A DNA stretch of 21,492 bases, from NCBI GenBank assembly GCA_937927875.1, contig CALEYV010000053.1, positions 1 to 21,492 of the forward strand, read 5' to 3'. Below are positions 1-6,581 of the stretch, piece by piece. The notes under the pieces are model-generated. The model searched no databases. It worked only from the letters and a program-made list of their open reading frames with translations, and was not told the origin of the DNA. A program made the position numbers and the translations under genes. This DNA is from an uncultured Actinomycetes bacterium (GTDB taxonomy: Bacteria > Actinomycetota > Acidimicrobiia > IMCC26256 > PALSA-555). Every line of letters starts with the position of its first letter. Position 1 is the first letter of the stretch.

Positions 1-428
1 GGGTTCGTGTTGGACACCGCCACGTGGCCGACCCGGACGCCGTTGCCGCCGACCATCGCCACGCTGTGCAGCACCGGCGCCGCGGCGGGGGCGCTCGGGC
101 CCGACTCAACCGCCGGCACGATCACCGCCGCCGCGATCGCGGCCGCGGCCGCCACCGCTGCGATGCCCGCCGTCCAGCGACGACGGGCCCGTCGCCGTGA
201 GCCTCGCAGCTCGGCCTGCACCCGGCGGGCGAAGCCGGCCGGCGGCTCGGCCTCGGGGGCGAGGCGGGCGAGCCCGTCGGCGACGGTGGCGAGCTCGCTG
301 ACGTAGTGCTGGCACCGGGGGCACGACGCGATGTGCAGGAGCACCTCGGCGCGCTCGGCGCCGTCGAGGATCCCGAGCGCCAGCTCGGGCGCCGCGTCGC
401 GGGTGGCCGCGCAGCCGACGCCGCTCAC
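1..428 (-). CDS. anti-sigma factor, zinc-finger, membrane-anchored (C-terminus cut by window edge)
   Basis: This is the N-terminal 142 residues of a membrane anti-sigma factor that would hold the neighbouring ECF sigma factor inactive at the membrane. The cytosolic part carries the zinc-binding anti-sigma motif H32-x3-C36-x2-C39. An arginine-rich stop-transfer stretch at about 74-85 (RGSRRRARRRW) precedes one alanine-rich membrane helix at about 87-107. An Ala/Pro-rich extracytoplasmic segment then runs to the window edge, so the sensor domain is mostly missing. The start is GTG at 428, overlapping the sigma stop codon by 4 bases (GTGA), which indicates co-translation. The layout resembles RskA-type regulators paired with SigK-like sigma factors. 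The family is confident from the motif; the signal sensed cannot be read here. Confidence 0.85.
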   Translation of the reverse strand, partial: MSGVGCAATRDAAPELALGILDGAERAEVLLHIASCPRCQHYVSELATVADGLARLAPEAEPPAGFARRVQAELRGSRRRARRRWTAGIAAVAAAAAIAAAVIVPAVESGPSAPAAAPVLHSVAMVGGNGVRVGHVAVSNTN

Positions 429-985
429 TCGGCCGCCTCCTCGGTCGCCATCGCGAGCCGCAGCCGGCCGAGGCCGGCGCGGATGCGCGTCTTCGCGGTG
501 CCGAGCGGGATGTTCTCCCGCTCCGAGATCTCACGGGCGCTGAGCCCGACCACGCCCGCGAGCACGATGGCGCGGCGCTGCTCGTCCGGGAGGGTGGTGA
601 GGGCCTCCTGGAGCCGCCCGACGTCGTCGGTGACCACCGCCGCGTCGGCCGGTCCCCGGCCCGGGGCGGCGCCGGAGAGATCGACGAGGGTGTCGGGGTC
701 GATGGCGACCGGGCGGCGGACCCGCAGGGCGTCGATGGCGAGGTTGCGGGTGATCGTGAGCAGCCAGGTCACGACGCTGCCCCGGCGGGGGTCGAAGACG
801 GCCGCGTGGCGCCACGCCCGGAGCAGGGCCTCTTGGGCGACGTCCTCGGCGGCCCGGGGCTCGCCCACGATGGTGAAGGCGAGCCCGAAGATGCGACGCT
901 GGAACCGCTCGACGAACGCCGACGCGGCATCCGGATCCCCGGCGGCCATCCCGGCCACGAGCGCATCGTCGGCGACCTGCCACAT
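425..985 (-). CDS. ECF RNA polymerase sigma factor (SigK-like)
   Basis: A 186-residue sigma-70 family ECF factor that directs RNA polymerase to a small regulon. Region 2 spans about residues 25-90 and includes FVERFQRRIFGLAF and the EDVAQEALLRAWRHA core and promoter-melting segment. Region 4 spans about 128-178 with LPDEQRRAIVLAGVVGLSAREIS and the helix-turn-helix IPLGTAKTRIRAGLGRL. Length is normal for the family. ATG at 985 is chosen because the open frame continues further upstream but would run into the divergent cupredoxin gene, and conserved sequence begins only after MWQVADD. No clear Shine-Dalgarno sequence precedes it. It is co-translated with the zinc-finger anti-sigma gene downstream. 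The subgroup assignment is by resemblance only. Confidence 0.9.
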   Translation of the reverse strand: MWQVADDALVAGMAAGDPDAASAFVERFQRRIFGLAFTIVGEPRAAEDVAQEALLRAWRHAAVFDPRRGSVVTWLLTITRNLAIDALRVRRPVAIDPDTLVDLSGAAPGRGPADAAVVTDDVGRLQEALTTLPDEQRRAIVLAGVVGLSAREISERENIPLGTAKTRIRAGLGRLRLAMATEEAAE

Positions 986-1070
986 GACAGATGGTTCTAC
1001 GGGGCCCGGGGTCCGGTGGATTTGGCCACCGTAGGCGCCCCCCCGCCCATCCGTTCGCCGCGCTGGGCCG

Positions 1071-1076
1071 TAGCCT
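1071..1076 (+). promoter_or_regulatory. candidate -10 (TAGCCT) for the cupredoxin gene
   Basis: The 130-base divergent gap between the sigma factor and the cupredoxin gene holds a TANNNT hexamer here, which would give a leader of roughly 33 bases. A Shine-Dalgarno GGGAG lies at 1105-1109, 6 bases before the ATG. The same gap has a small inverted repeat, CGGTGG and CCACCG around a 6-base loop (1014-1031), and on the minus strand a TACGGT hexamer (1028-1033) that could serve the sigma gene. No -35 matching TTGACA is seen. The hexamer is a weak match taken alone. Confidence 0.35.
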
Positions 1077-1115
1077 CCTTCTAGGAACCCGAACGCCTCA
1101 CCCTGGGAGCCTTCG

Positions 1116-1637
1116 ATGCGCAAGCTGCTCACCGGCGTGGCCGTCATCGCCGCCGCCCTCGTCCCGGTCGCCCTCGTCGCCCCCGGCGCCGTCGCCGGGG
1201 TGGCGGCGAAGTCCAACCCGCCGGTCAAGCTCCCCGGCAAGGTGACCAACAAGGGCACCGCGGTCGCCACCGGCGGCGCGATCGAGCTCGACCAGCACGA
1301 CTTCTTCTACTCGCCCACCTTCGTGCAGATCCCGAAGAACACCGCGACCCTCACCGTGACGGTGAAGAACATGGGCTCGGCCCAGCACACCTTCACCGTG
1401 CCCGCCGACCACATCGACCAGGTCATGAACCCCGGGGACACGATGGTGTTCAATGTCGCCATCCCCGGCAACGGCGCCTTCAGCTTCTACTGCCGGTTCC
1501 ACAAGAGCCTCGGCATGCAGGGCGCCTTCTTCGACAAGAAGGGCGCGAAGCTCATCAAGACGACGAGCACGAAGTCGAACTCGGGCTCGGGCAGCTCCGG
1601 CGGCGGCAGCGGCAGCTCGGGAGGCTACGGCTACTGA
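1116..1637 (+). CDS. secreted cupredoxin (type 1 blue copper protein) with Gly/Ser tail
   Basis: A 173-residue exported protein. An N-terminal signal sequence has MRK, then a hydrophobic core to about residue 28. The cupredoxin domain spans about 55-143. It carries the complete type 1 copper site: His91 (QHTF), then Cys126-x2-His129-x4-Met134 in the FYCRFHKSLGM loop, the spacing seen in plastocyanin-like proteins. It should bind one copper ion and act in electron transfer or copper handling outside the membrane. Residues about 153-173 form a low-complexity Ser/Gly tail ending YGY, possibly a flexible linker or wall contact. It has a Shine-Dalgarno sequence (GGGAG, 6 bases before ATG). It is divergent from the ECF sigma gene, which may regulate it. 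Its last 7 bases overlap the convergent HIT-like gene. The redox partner is unknown. Confidence 0.88.
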   Translation: MRKLLTGVAVIAAALVPVALVAPGAVAGVAAKSNPPVKLPGKVTNKGTAVATGGAIELDQHDFFYSPTFVQIPKNTATLTVTVKNMGSAQHTFTVPADHIDQVMNPGDTMVFNVAIPGNGAFSFYCRFHKSLGMQGAFFDKKGAKLIKTTSTKSNSGSGSSGGGSGSSGGYGY

Positions 1638-1972
1638 GCTGAGTCGGGCGCGGGCTTGCGCGCCAGCCCGTGCCCGAAGAAGCCGCCTCGGGGCCGCGCG
1701 TGCGCGTGGTAGTGGTCCGGGATGTTGCGCATGTTGTCGTCGACGTAGTGCTCGAAGGTGAAGTACTCGGCCACGACCGCGGCCAGGCGGTCGTGCATGT
1801 GCGCGAGCGCCGGCGGCGGCGGCTCGGTGTCGTGGACCCGCCACACCACCATCGGCACCGCGCAGATCTCGCACTCCGCGATCCAGCACACGTCGTCCTC
1901 GTGGAACCACGGTGTGATGCGGGCCGCCTCGCACAGGTCGCAGTCGGGCGACGGCCCGGCGGGACCGCTCAC
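1631..1972 (-). CDS. small HIT-like protein with two CxxC pairs, coupled to trpA
   Basis: A 113-residue cytosolic protein. Two CxxC pairs (C11-x2-C14 and C34-x2-C37) could form a zinc site. A region WFHEDDVCWIAEC... followed by VPMVVWRVH resembles the first strands of HIT proteins. Near the C-terminus H87-Y-H89-A-H91-A-R93 fits the HIT pattern His-x-His-x-His, although the surrounding sequence DHYHAHARPRGG is unusual. If it is a HIT protein it may bind or hydrolyse a nucleotide conjugate, with H89 as the expected nucleophile. The GTG start at 1972 overlaps the trpA stop by 4 bases, so it is co-translated with tryptophan synthase. The alternative is a purely structural zinc-binding protein. 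The reading frame is secure from the coupling and composition; the function is inferred. Confidence 0.65.
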   Translation of the reverse strand: MSGPAGPSPDCDLCEAARITPWFHEDDVCWIAECEICAVPMVVWRVHDTEPPPPALAHMHDRLAAVVAEYFTFEHYVDDNMRNIPDHYHAHARPRGGFFGHGLARKPAPDSAQ

Positions 1973-2739
1973 GCGTCGAGCGCGGCGCGCAGCTCGGCGA
2001 CGAACGCGTGCGCATCCTCGGGTCCGCCGCCGCGCAGCAGCCGGGCGATGAGGGCGCTGCCGACGATGACCCCGTCGGCGGCGGCCGCCGCCCCGACCGC
2101 CTGCTCGGGGGTCGAGATGCCAACCCCGACCAGCACCGGGCGGTCGGTGGCGGCCTTGCAGCGTCGGCCCATCTCCACCGCCTCGGCGGCCAGGCGCTCG
2201 CGCGCCCCGGTGACGCCCATCAGCGCCACGCCGTAGACGAAGCCGCGCGACCGGTCGCAGATCGCCCGCAGCCGCTCGGGCGGCGTCGACGGCGCGGCCA
2301 GCAGCACGGTCTCGATCCCCGCGTCCTCGGCCGCGCCACCCCAGCCGTCGAGCTCGTCGAGCGGAAGGTCGGGCACGATCGCGCCGTCGAAGCCGGCGTC
2401 GGCCAGCGAGGCCGCGAACCGCTCGTGGCCGGCCCGCAGCACCGGGTTGTAGTAGGTCATGACGACCAGCGGGACCTCCACCTCCAGCTGGGCCGCCTCC
2501 GCGACCACCTTCGCGGGCGTGGCACCGATGTCGAGCGCCCGCTGGGACGCCTCCTGGATGGTGCGGCCGTCCATGACCGGGTCCGAGAACGGGATCCCGA
2601 TCTCCACCGCATCCGCGCCCGCGTCGACGACCGCGCGCACCACGTCGAGCCACGCCGCGCCGAGGCCACCCGTCACGTACGGGACGAGCAGCGAGCGGCC
2701 GGCCTCGCGACGCTCGCGCAGGTGCGACTCGAGCTTCAT
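1969..2739 (-). CDS. trpA: tryptophan synthase alpha subunit
   Basis: A 256-residue TIM-barrel enzyme that cleaves indole-3-glycerol phosphate to indole and glyceraldehyde 3-phosphate, passing indole to TrpB. The catalytic pair is visible in GADAVEIGIPFSDPVMDG: Glu46 and Asp57, equivalent to Glu49 and Asp60 of the Salmonella enzyme. The YYNP segment, the phosphate-loop GVTGAR and the GVGIST and VIVGSAL barrel-end motifs are all present, and the length is normal. The ATG at 2739 overlaps the trpB stop by 4 bases (ATGA), and the HIT-like gene follows with another 4-base overlap. It therefore lies in a trpB-trpA-HIT unit with trpF just upstream. Identification is secure. Confidence 0.97.
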   Translation of the reverse strand: MKLESHLRERREAGRSLLVPYVTGGLGAAWLDVVRAVVDAGADAVEIGIPFSDPVMDGRTIQEASQRALDIGATPAKVVAEAAQLEVEVPLVVMTYYNPVLRAGHERFAASLADAGFDGAIVPDLPLDELDGWGGAAEDAGIETVLLAAPSTPPERLRAICDRSRGFVYGVALMGVTGARERLAAEAVEMGRRCKAATDRPVLVGVGISTPEQAVGAAAAADGVIVGSALIARLLRGGGPEDAHAFVAELRAALDA

Positions 2740-3971
2740 GCGATCGGCTCGCCGGTGAGCTGCTCGGCCACGTACGCGGCGTCCTTGTCGCCCCGGCCGG
2801 AGAGGGTGACGAGGACCGTCGACCCGGTCGGCACGGCCCGGCCCGCCTCGCGCTCGAGCCAGCCGATCGCGTGGGCGGGCTCGAGGGCGGGGACGATGCC
2901 CTCGGTGGCGGCGAGGAGCTGGAAGCCGGCCAGCGCCTCGGCGTCGGTCGCGGACGGGTACTCGGCTCGCCCCGTGGCCGCCAGCGCCGCGTGCTCGGGG
3001 CCGACGCCCGGGTAGTCGAGGCCCGCGCTCACCGAGTGCGCCTCGAGGATCTGGCCGTCCTCGTCCTGCAGGAACAGCGAGCGGGCGCCGTGCAGCACAC
3101 CCGGCACGCCGCGCGCCACCGACGCGCCGTGACGGCCGGATTCGAGCCCGAGCCCGCCGGCCTCGACGCCGATGAGCCGGGACGGCGAGTCGAGGAAGGC
3201 GGTGAACGTGCCGATGGCGTTCGAGCCGCCGCCCACGCACGCGACGACGAAGTCGGGATCGGCACCGAGCAGGTCGCGGCACTGGGGCCGGGCTTCGTCA
3301 CCGACGACCCGCTGGAACTCGCGGACCATCCACGGGTACGGCGCCGGGCCGACCACGCTGCCGATGCAGTAGTGCGTGGACTCGACGGTCGCCACCCAGT
3401 CCCGGAGCGCCTCGTTGATGGCGTCCTTCAGGGTCGCGCTCCCCGACTCGACCGTCACCACCTCGGCGCCGAGCAGGCGCATGCGCCACACGTTCAGGGC
3501 CTGGCGCTCGACGTCCACCGCCCCCATGAAGACGAGGCACTCGAGGCCGAACAGCGCGGCCGCAGTGGCGGTGGCGACGCCGTGCTGCCCGGCGCCGGTC
3601 TCCGCGATGACGCGGGTCTTGCCCATCCGCCGGGTGAGCAGCCCCTGGCCGAGCACGTTGTTGATCTTGTGGGACCCGGTGTGCGTGAGGTCCTCCCGCT
3701 TGAGCAGCACGCGCACGCCGAGGCGCTCCGAGAGCCGCTCGCACTCGGTCACCGGCGTGGGCCGGCCCGCGTACGAGGCGAGCAGGCCCGCGAACTCCCC
3801 TCGGAAGTCGGGCGACGCCCAGGCGACCCGGAACTCACGCTCGAGGTCGGCGAGGGCCGGCGCGAGCGGCTCGGGGACGAAGCGGCCGCCGAACTCGCCG
3901 AAGCGGCCCAGCCCGGTCGGCTCGGGTCCGGGCGGCGCCAGCGAGACCGCGCCGCGTGAGGGGGAGGTCAC
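2736..3971 (-). CDS. trpB: tryptophan synthase beta subunit, TrpB1 type
   Basis: A 411-residue PLP enzyme that condenses indole with serine to give tryptophan, as a partner of the adjacent TrpA. The TrpB1 signature GRFGEFGGRFVPE begins at residue 22. The PLP lysine is Lys102 in GSHKINN. The catalytic glutamate is Glu124 in ETGAGQHG. A glycine-rich phosphate-binding GGGSNAIG lies further on. The chosen start is GTG at 3971, because a TAACAT hexamer sits exactly 7 bases upstream and the leader before GRFGEFGG is then 21 residues, which is usual. An in-frame TTG at 4019 would overlap the trpF stop by 4 bases and add 16 unconserved residues, so the exact start is open. The stop overlaps trpA by 4 bases. 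Confidence 0.96.
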   Translation of the reverse strand: MTSPSRGAVSLAPPGPEPTGLGRFGEFGGRFVPEPLAPALADLEREFRVAWASPDFRGEFAGLLASYAGRPTPVTECERLSERLGVRVLLKREDLTHTGSHKINNVLGQGLLTRRMGKTRVIAETGAGQHGVATATAAALFGLECLVFMGAVDVERQALNVWRMRLLGAEVVTVESGSATLKDAINEALRDWVATVESTHYCIGSVVGPAPYPWMVREFQRVVGDEARPQCRDLLGADPDFVVACVGGGSNAIGTFTAFLDSPSRLIGVEAGGLGLESGRHGASVARGVPGVLHGARSLFLQDEDGQILEAHSVSAGLDYPGVGPEHAALAATGRAEYPSATDAEALAGFQLLAATEGIVPALEPAHAIGWLEREAGRAVPTGSTVLVTLSGRGDKDAAYVAEQLTGEPIA

Positions 3972-3978
3972 GGGGCGA

Positions 3979-3984
3979 ATGTTA
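3979..3984 (-). promoter_or_regulatory. candidate leaderless -10 (TAACAT) for trpB
   Basis: On the minus strand TAACAT is followed by 7 bases (TCGCCCC) and then the GTG of trpB. TANNNT at this distance is the pattern of actinobacterial leaderless promoters. There is no Shine-Dalgarno sequence. It lies just past the trpF stop, so it would be an internal promoter for trpB-trpA-HIT in addition to read-through from trpF. Confidence 0.5.
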
Positions 3985-4015
3985 GGGAGTGGGTGCGCCC
4001 GCCCGGTCCGGGTTC

Positions 4016-4705
4016 TCAACCCCGCTCGTCGAGCGACCAGTCATAGAGGCCGGCCGGCTCACGGTCGGGGATCCACCCGTCGTGGGCGACCTCGGCTGCA
4101 GCCCGGCGGGCCTCCTCGATGAACCGGCGCAGCCGGACCGCGTCCTTGCGGCCCGACCCGGGGTCGGTCTCGACGCCGGTCGAGACATCCACGCCCCAGG
4201 GCCGGACCCGGTGGATGGCGTCGGCGACGTTCTCGTCGGTGAGCCCGCCCGCGAGCAGGACGCGGACCCCGGGCGGGACACCCTCGGCCTGCGACCAGTC
4301 GAACACCCGCCCCGACCCGGGGTCGGGCGCGTCGAGCAGCACCGCGTCGGCGTTGCTCGTGGCGGCGTCGGCCAGCGCCGGGTCGCCGGCCCGGAAGGCG
4401 TGGATCACCAGCGGCACCCGCTCCGCGATCCACCGCACCTCCGACGGGTGCTCGCGGCCGTGGAGCTGGGCCCCGGTCAGCCCGATCGAGTGGACGATCT
4501 CCACCACCCGCTCCCGGCGCTCGTCCCGGAACACGCCGACCGTCGTCGTGCCGGGCGGCAGCCGGTGGACGATCTCGCGCACCTGTTGGGATCGGACCTG
4601 GCGGGGGCTGCCGGACGCGAAGACGAACCCGAGGGCGTCGGCGCCCATCGCCACCGCGAGGAGCCCGTCCTCCTCGGTGGTGATCCCGCAGATCTTCACG
4701 AACAC
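4016..4705 (-). CDS. trpF: phosphoribosylanthranilate isomerase
   Basis: A 229-residue TIM-barrel enzyme that converts N-(5-phosphoribosyl)anthranilate to CdRP, the third step from chorismate to tryptophan. The N-terminal KICGIT holds the general base Cys6. The conserved LLDAPDPGSGRVFDW holds the general acid Asp125. GAQLHG and the phosphate-binding LAGGL and GVDVSTGVE segments are all present. The start is GTG at 4705, set by a TACCTT hexamer 7 bases upstream and the conserved FVKICG directly after; a second GTG lies two codons on. It heads the trpF-trpB-trpA unit. Many actinobacteria lack trpF and use PriA for this step, so its presence here is notable. Confidence 0.95.
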   Translation of the reverse strand: MFVKICGITTEEDGLLAVAMGADALGFVFASGSPRQVRSQQVREIVHRLPPGTTTVGVFRDERRERVVEIVHSIGLTGAQLHGREHPSEVRWIAERVPLVIHAFRAGDPALADAATSNADAVLLDAPDPGSGRVFDWSQAEGVPPGVRVLLAGGLTDENVADAIHRVRPWGVDVSTGVETDPGSGRKDAVRLRRFIEEARRAAAEVAHDGWIPDREPAGLYDWSLDERG

Positions 4706-4712
4706 ACGGTCG

Positions 4713-4718
4713 AAGGTA
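4713..4718 (-). promoter_or_regulatory. candidate leaderless -10 (TACCTT) for trpF-trpB-trpA
   Basis: TACCTT is followed by 7 bases (CGACCGT) and the GTG of trpF. No Shine-Dalgarno sequence is present and there is no room for a leader peptide or T-box. It faces away from the PAP2 promoter across a 72-base gap. Confidence 0.55.
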
Positions 4719-4745
4719 CCGGAGGGCCTGCGGCCGGCCCGGCAC

Positions 4746-4751
4746 TACGCT
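4746..4751 (+). promoter_or_regulatory. candidate -10 (TACGCT) and ribosome binding site for the PAP2 gene
   Basis: TACGCT is the same hexamer that precedes hisI and the 19435 hydrolase. Here the predicted transcript start is near 4758, giving a leader of about 20 bases. The leader contains a purine-rich Shine-Dalgarno region GGGAGGCGAG (4761-4770), 7-11 bases before the ATG. This gene therefore seems to be leadered, unlike most block-leading genes in the window. Confidence 0.5.
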
Positions 4752-4777
4752 GAGCGCCCCGGGAGGCGAGCGCGCCC

Positions 4778-5755
4778 ATGACCCACCCCACGTTCGGCTC
4801 CACCCCGGTCGGCACCGCCGGCCTCGGCGCCTCGCTCCTCGACCTGCTCGTCCGCCGCCGGGCCCAGATCGTGACCGCCTACCTGGCGCTGGCGGTCGTG
4901 GTTGGCGTCTCGGTCACCGTGGACCGGCCGACCGTGCTCTGGTTCCTCATCGGCCTCGTGGCGCTCGCCGGCGCCGGCACCGAGCGCGGGATCCGGCGGG
5001 TGCTCATGGACTGGCTGCCGGTGCTCATCGTCGCGGCCGGCTACGACACCGTGCGGGCCCAGGCCCCCGAGCTCCTGACCCGGGCCACCGTCAAGCCCCA
5101 GCTGCGCTTCGACGAGATCGTCTTCGGCGGCACCGCGCCAACCGTCTCCCTGCAGCGCTGGCTCCACGTGCGAGCCGGGCACGTGCACTGGTGGGACTAC
5201 ATCGCCTGGATGTTCTACCTGTCCCACTTCGTGGTGACCCTGTCGGTGGCGGCCGTCCTCTACTTCGCGAACCGGGCCCGCTTCCGCCGGCTGGCGGCGG
5301 TCGTGCTGACCGTCAGCGTCGCCGGGTTCGTCACCTACTTCATCGTGCCCGCGGTGCCGCCCTGGCTCGCCAGCCGCCAGGGCGCGCTCCCCCACACGAC
5401 CCGGGTCGTGCACGACGTTTGGGCGCACCTCGGCCTGCCCGGCGTGGCGAAGATCTTCAACGGCGACGCCCAGCTGGCGAACCCGGTGGCGGCGCTGCCG
5501 TCGCTGCACGCGGCGTGGCCGCTGCTCGTGCTGCTGATCCTGTGGCCGGCCCTGGGTCGGCGGGGTCGGATCTTGCTCATCGCATACAACCTCACCATGT
5601 GCACCGTGCTCGTGTACGGGGCTGAGCACTACGTGAGCGACATCCTCCTCGGCTGGGTCTACGCCACCGGCGGGTTCGTCGTGTGGCAGCGCATCTGGGC
5701 CCGCCGGGCCGCGCTCGCCGACCCGACGCCAGCCGACGCGCACCGATCGCAGTAG
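4778..5755 (+). CDS. PAP2-superfamily membrane protein (inositol phosphorylceramide synthase/phosphatase-like)
   Basis: A 325-residue integral membrane protein with about six hydrophobic helices (near residues 31-48, 53-67, 78-90, 143-163, 172-192, 245-258, 263-282 and 290-305; exact number uncertain). The PAP2 active site is visible as PSLHAAW (His244) and GAEHYVSDILLGW (His284 and Asp288). This PSLH...EHYxxD form matches the PAP2_3 branch that includes AUR1/inositol phosphorylceramide synthase-like proteins. It should hydrolyse or transfer a lipid phosphate or phosphoinositol headgroup at the membrane. The first PAP2 motif (KxxxxxxRP) is not evident, which is usual for this branch. The crotonase gene begins 2 bases after its stop, suggesting co-translation. 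The substrate is unknown. Confidence 0.82.
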   Translation: MTHPTFGSTPVGTAGLGASLLDLLVRRRAQIVTAYLALAVVVGVSVTVDRPTVLWFLIGLVALAGAGTERGIRRVLMDWLPVLIVAAGYDTVRAQAPELLTRATVKPQLRFDEIVFGGTAPTVSLQRWLHVRAGHVHWWDYIAWMFYLSHFVVTLSVAAVLYFANRARFRRLAAVVLTVSVAGFVTYFIVPAVPPWLASRQGALPHTTRVVHDVWAHLGLPGVAKIFNGDAQLANPVAALPSLHAAWPLLVLLILWPALGRRGRILLIAYNLTMCTVLVYGAEHYVSDILLGWVYATGGFVVWQRIWARRAALADPTPADAHRSQ

Positions 5756-5757
5756 GG

Positions 5758-6540
5758 GTGGGCGACACCGTCCTCTATGACCGCGACGGCCACGTCGCGA
5801 CGATCACCTACAACCGGCCCGAGAAGCTGAACGCCATCAACGGCCAGCTGCGCCAGGACCTGAACGCGGCCTGGGAGCGCTTCCGGGGCGACGAGGAGGC
5901 GTGGGTCGCGCTCGTGACCGGCGCCGGCCGCTCCTTCTGCGTCGGCGCCGACCTCAAGGACGGGGCCGCGTCGGCGGGCAGCTGGCCGGGGTCGTTCTGG
6001 GAGATCCCGACCATCAACTCCTTCGAGTCCGGGCTCGAGGTGTGGAAGCCGACCATCGCGGCCGTGAACGGCTACTGCCTTGGCTACGGCCTGACGCTGG
6101 TCGCGGCGTGCGACTTCGTGATCGCGGCCGACGACGCCCAGTTCGGCATGCCGGAGGTGCGCCTCGGCGTCCCGACCATCGTCGGAGCCATCCGACTCCC
6201 GAAGCGGATCGGCATGCAGGCCGCGCTCGAGCTGCTCCTCACCGGCGACCGCATCGACGCTGACCGCGCGCTCGAGATCGGCCTCGCGACGCGGGTCGTG
6301 CCCCGAGACGAGCTGCTGGCCGAGGCGCACCGGCTGGCCGACCGCCTGTGCGCGGGCGCCCCGCTCGCGGTGCGGGCCGTGAAGGAGATGGCATACCGGG
6401 GTCAGGCGCTGCCCTGGATCGACGCGGTGCGCATGGGCGAGGCCATTCGCCGTTTGTGCGTCTCGCTCTCCCCTGAGGATGCGGCCGAGGGACGGGCCGC
6501 GATCGCCGAGGGGCGCAAGCCACAGTGGAAGGGGCGCTAA
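5758..6540 (+). CDS. enoyl-CoA hydratase/isomerase family protein (crotonase), one catalytic Glu replaced
   Basis: A 260-residue crotonase-fold protein acting on acyl-CoA thioesters. It has NRPEKLNAIN at 19-28, the oxyanion-hole segment SFCVGADL at 59-66, and GYCLGYGLTLVAACD at 105-119. In classical enoyl-CoA hydratase two glutamates activate water (rat Glu144 and Glu164). Here the first is Thr113, whereas the second is kept as Glu133 in MPEVRLG. It may therefore be an isomerase, a hydratase of unusual mechanism, or act on another CoA ester. GTG at 5758 is chosen because it is 2 bases after the PAP2 stop and conserved sequence begins almost immediately. No clear Shine-Dalgarno sequence is present. 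The family is certain; the reaction is not. Confidence 0.88.
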   Translation: MGDTVLYDRDGHVATITYNRPEKLNAINGQLRQDLNAAWERFRGDEEAWVALVTGAGRSFCVGADLKDGAASAGSWPGSFWEIPTINSFESGLEVWKPTIAAVNGYCLGYGLTLVAACDFVIAADDAQFGMPEVRLGVPTIVGAIRLPKRIGMQAALELLLTGDRIDADRALEIGLATRVVPRDELLAEAHRLADRLCAGAPLAVRAVKEMAYRGQALPWIDAVRMGEAIRRLCVSLSPEDAAEGRAAIAEGRKPQWKGR

Positions 6541-6563
6541 CCCCATTCACTGGCTCAAGCTAA

Positions 6564-6581
6564 GACGCGCCGTCAGGCGTC
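6564..6581 (-). terminator. weak hairpin at the convergent crotonase/trpB2 ends
   Basis: GACGC and GCGTC flank an 8-base centre that includes the trpB2 stop codon. On the minus strand it is followed by TTAGCTT, a poor U-tract. It lies in the 32-base convergent gap and may serve both genes. The stem is short, so this is tentative. Confidence 0.3.

Noticed and set aside
986..1270. Extended N-terminus of the ECF sigma factor up to 1270
   Set aside because: It would overlap the signal-peptide region of the divergent cupredoxin gene, and the added residues show no conserved sigma sequence.
1576..1634. Tandem repeat in the Ser/Gly-codon stretch at the end of the cupredoxin gene
   Set aside because: It is irregular GGC/AGC/TCG codon use encoding a Gly/Ser tail, without a fixed period.
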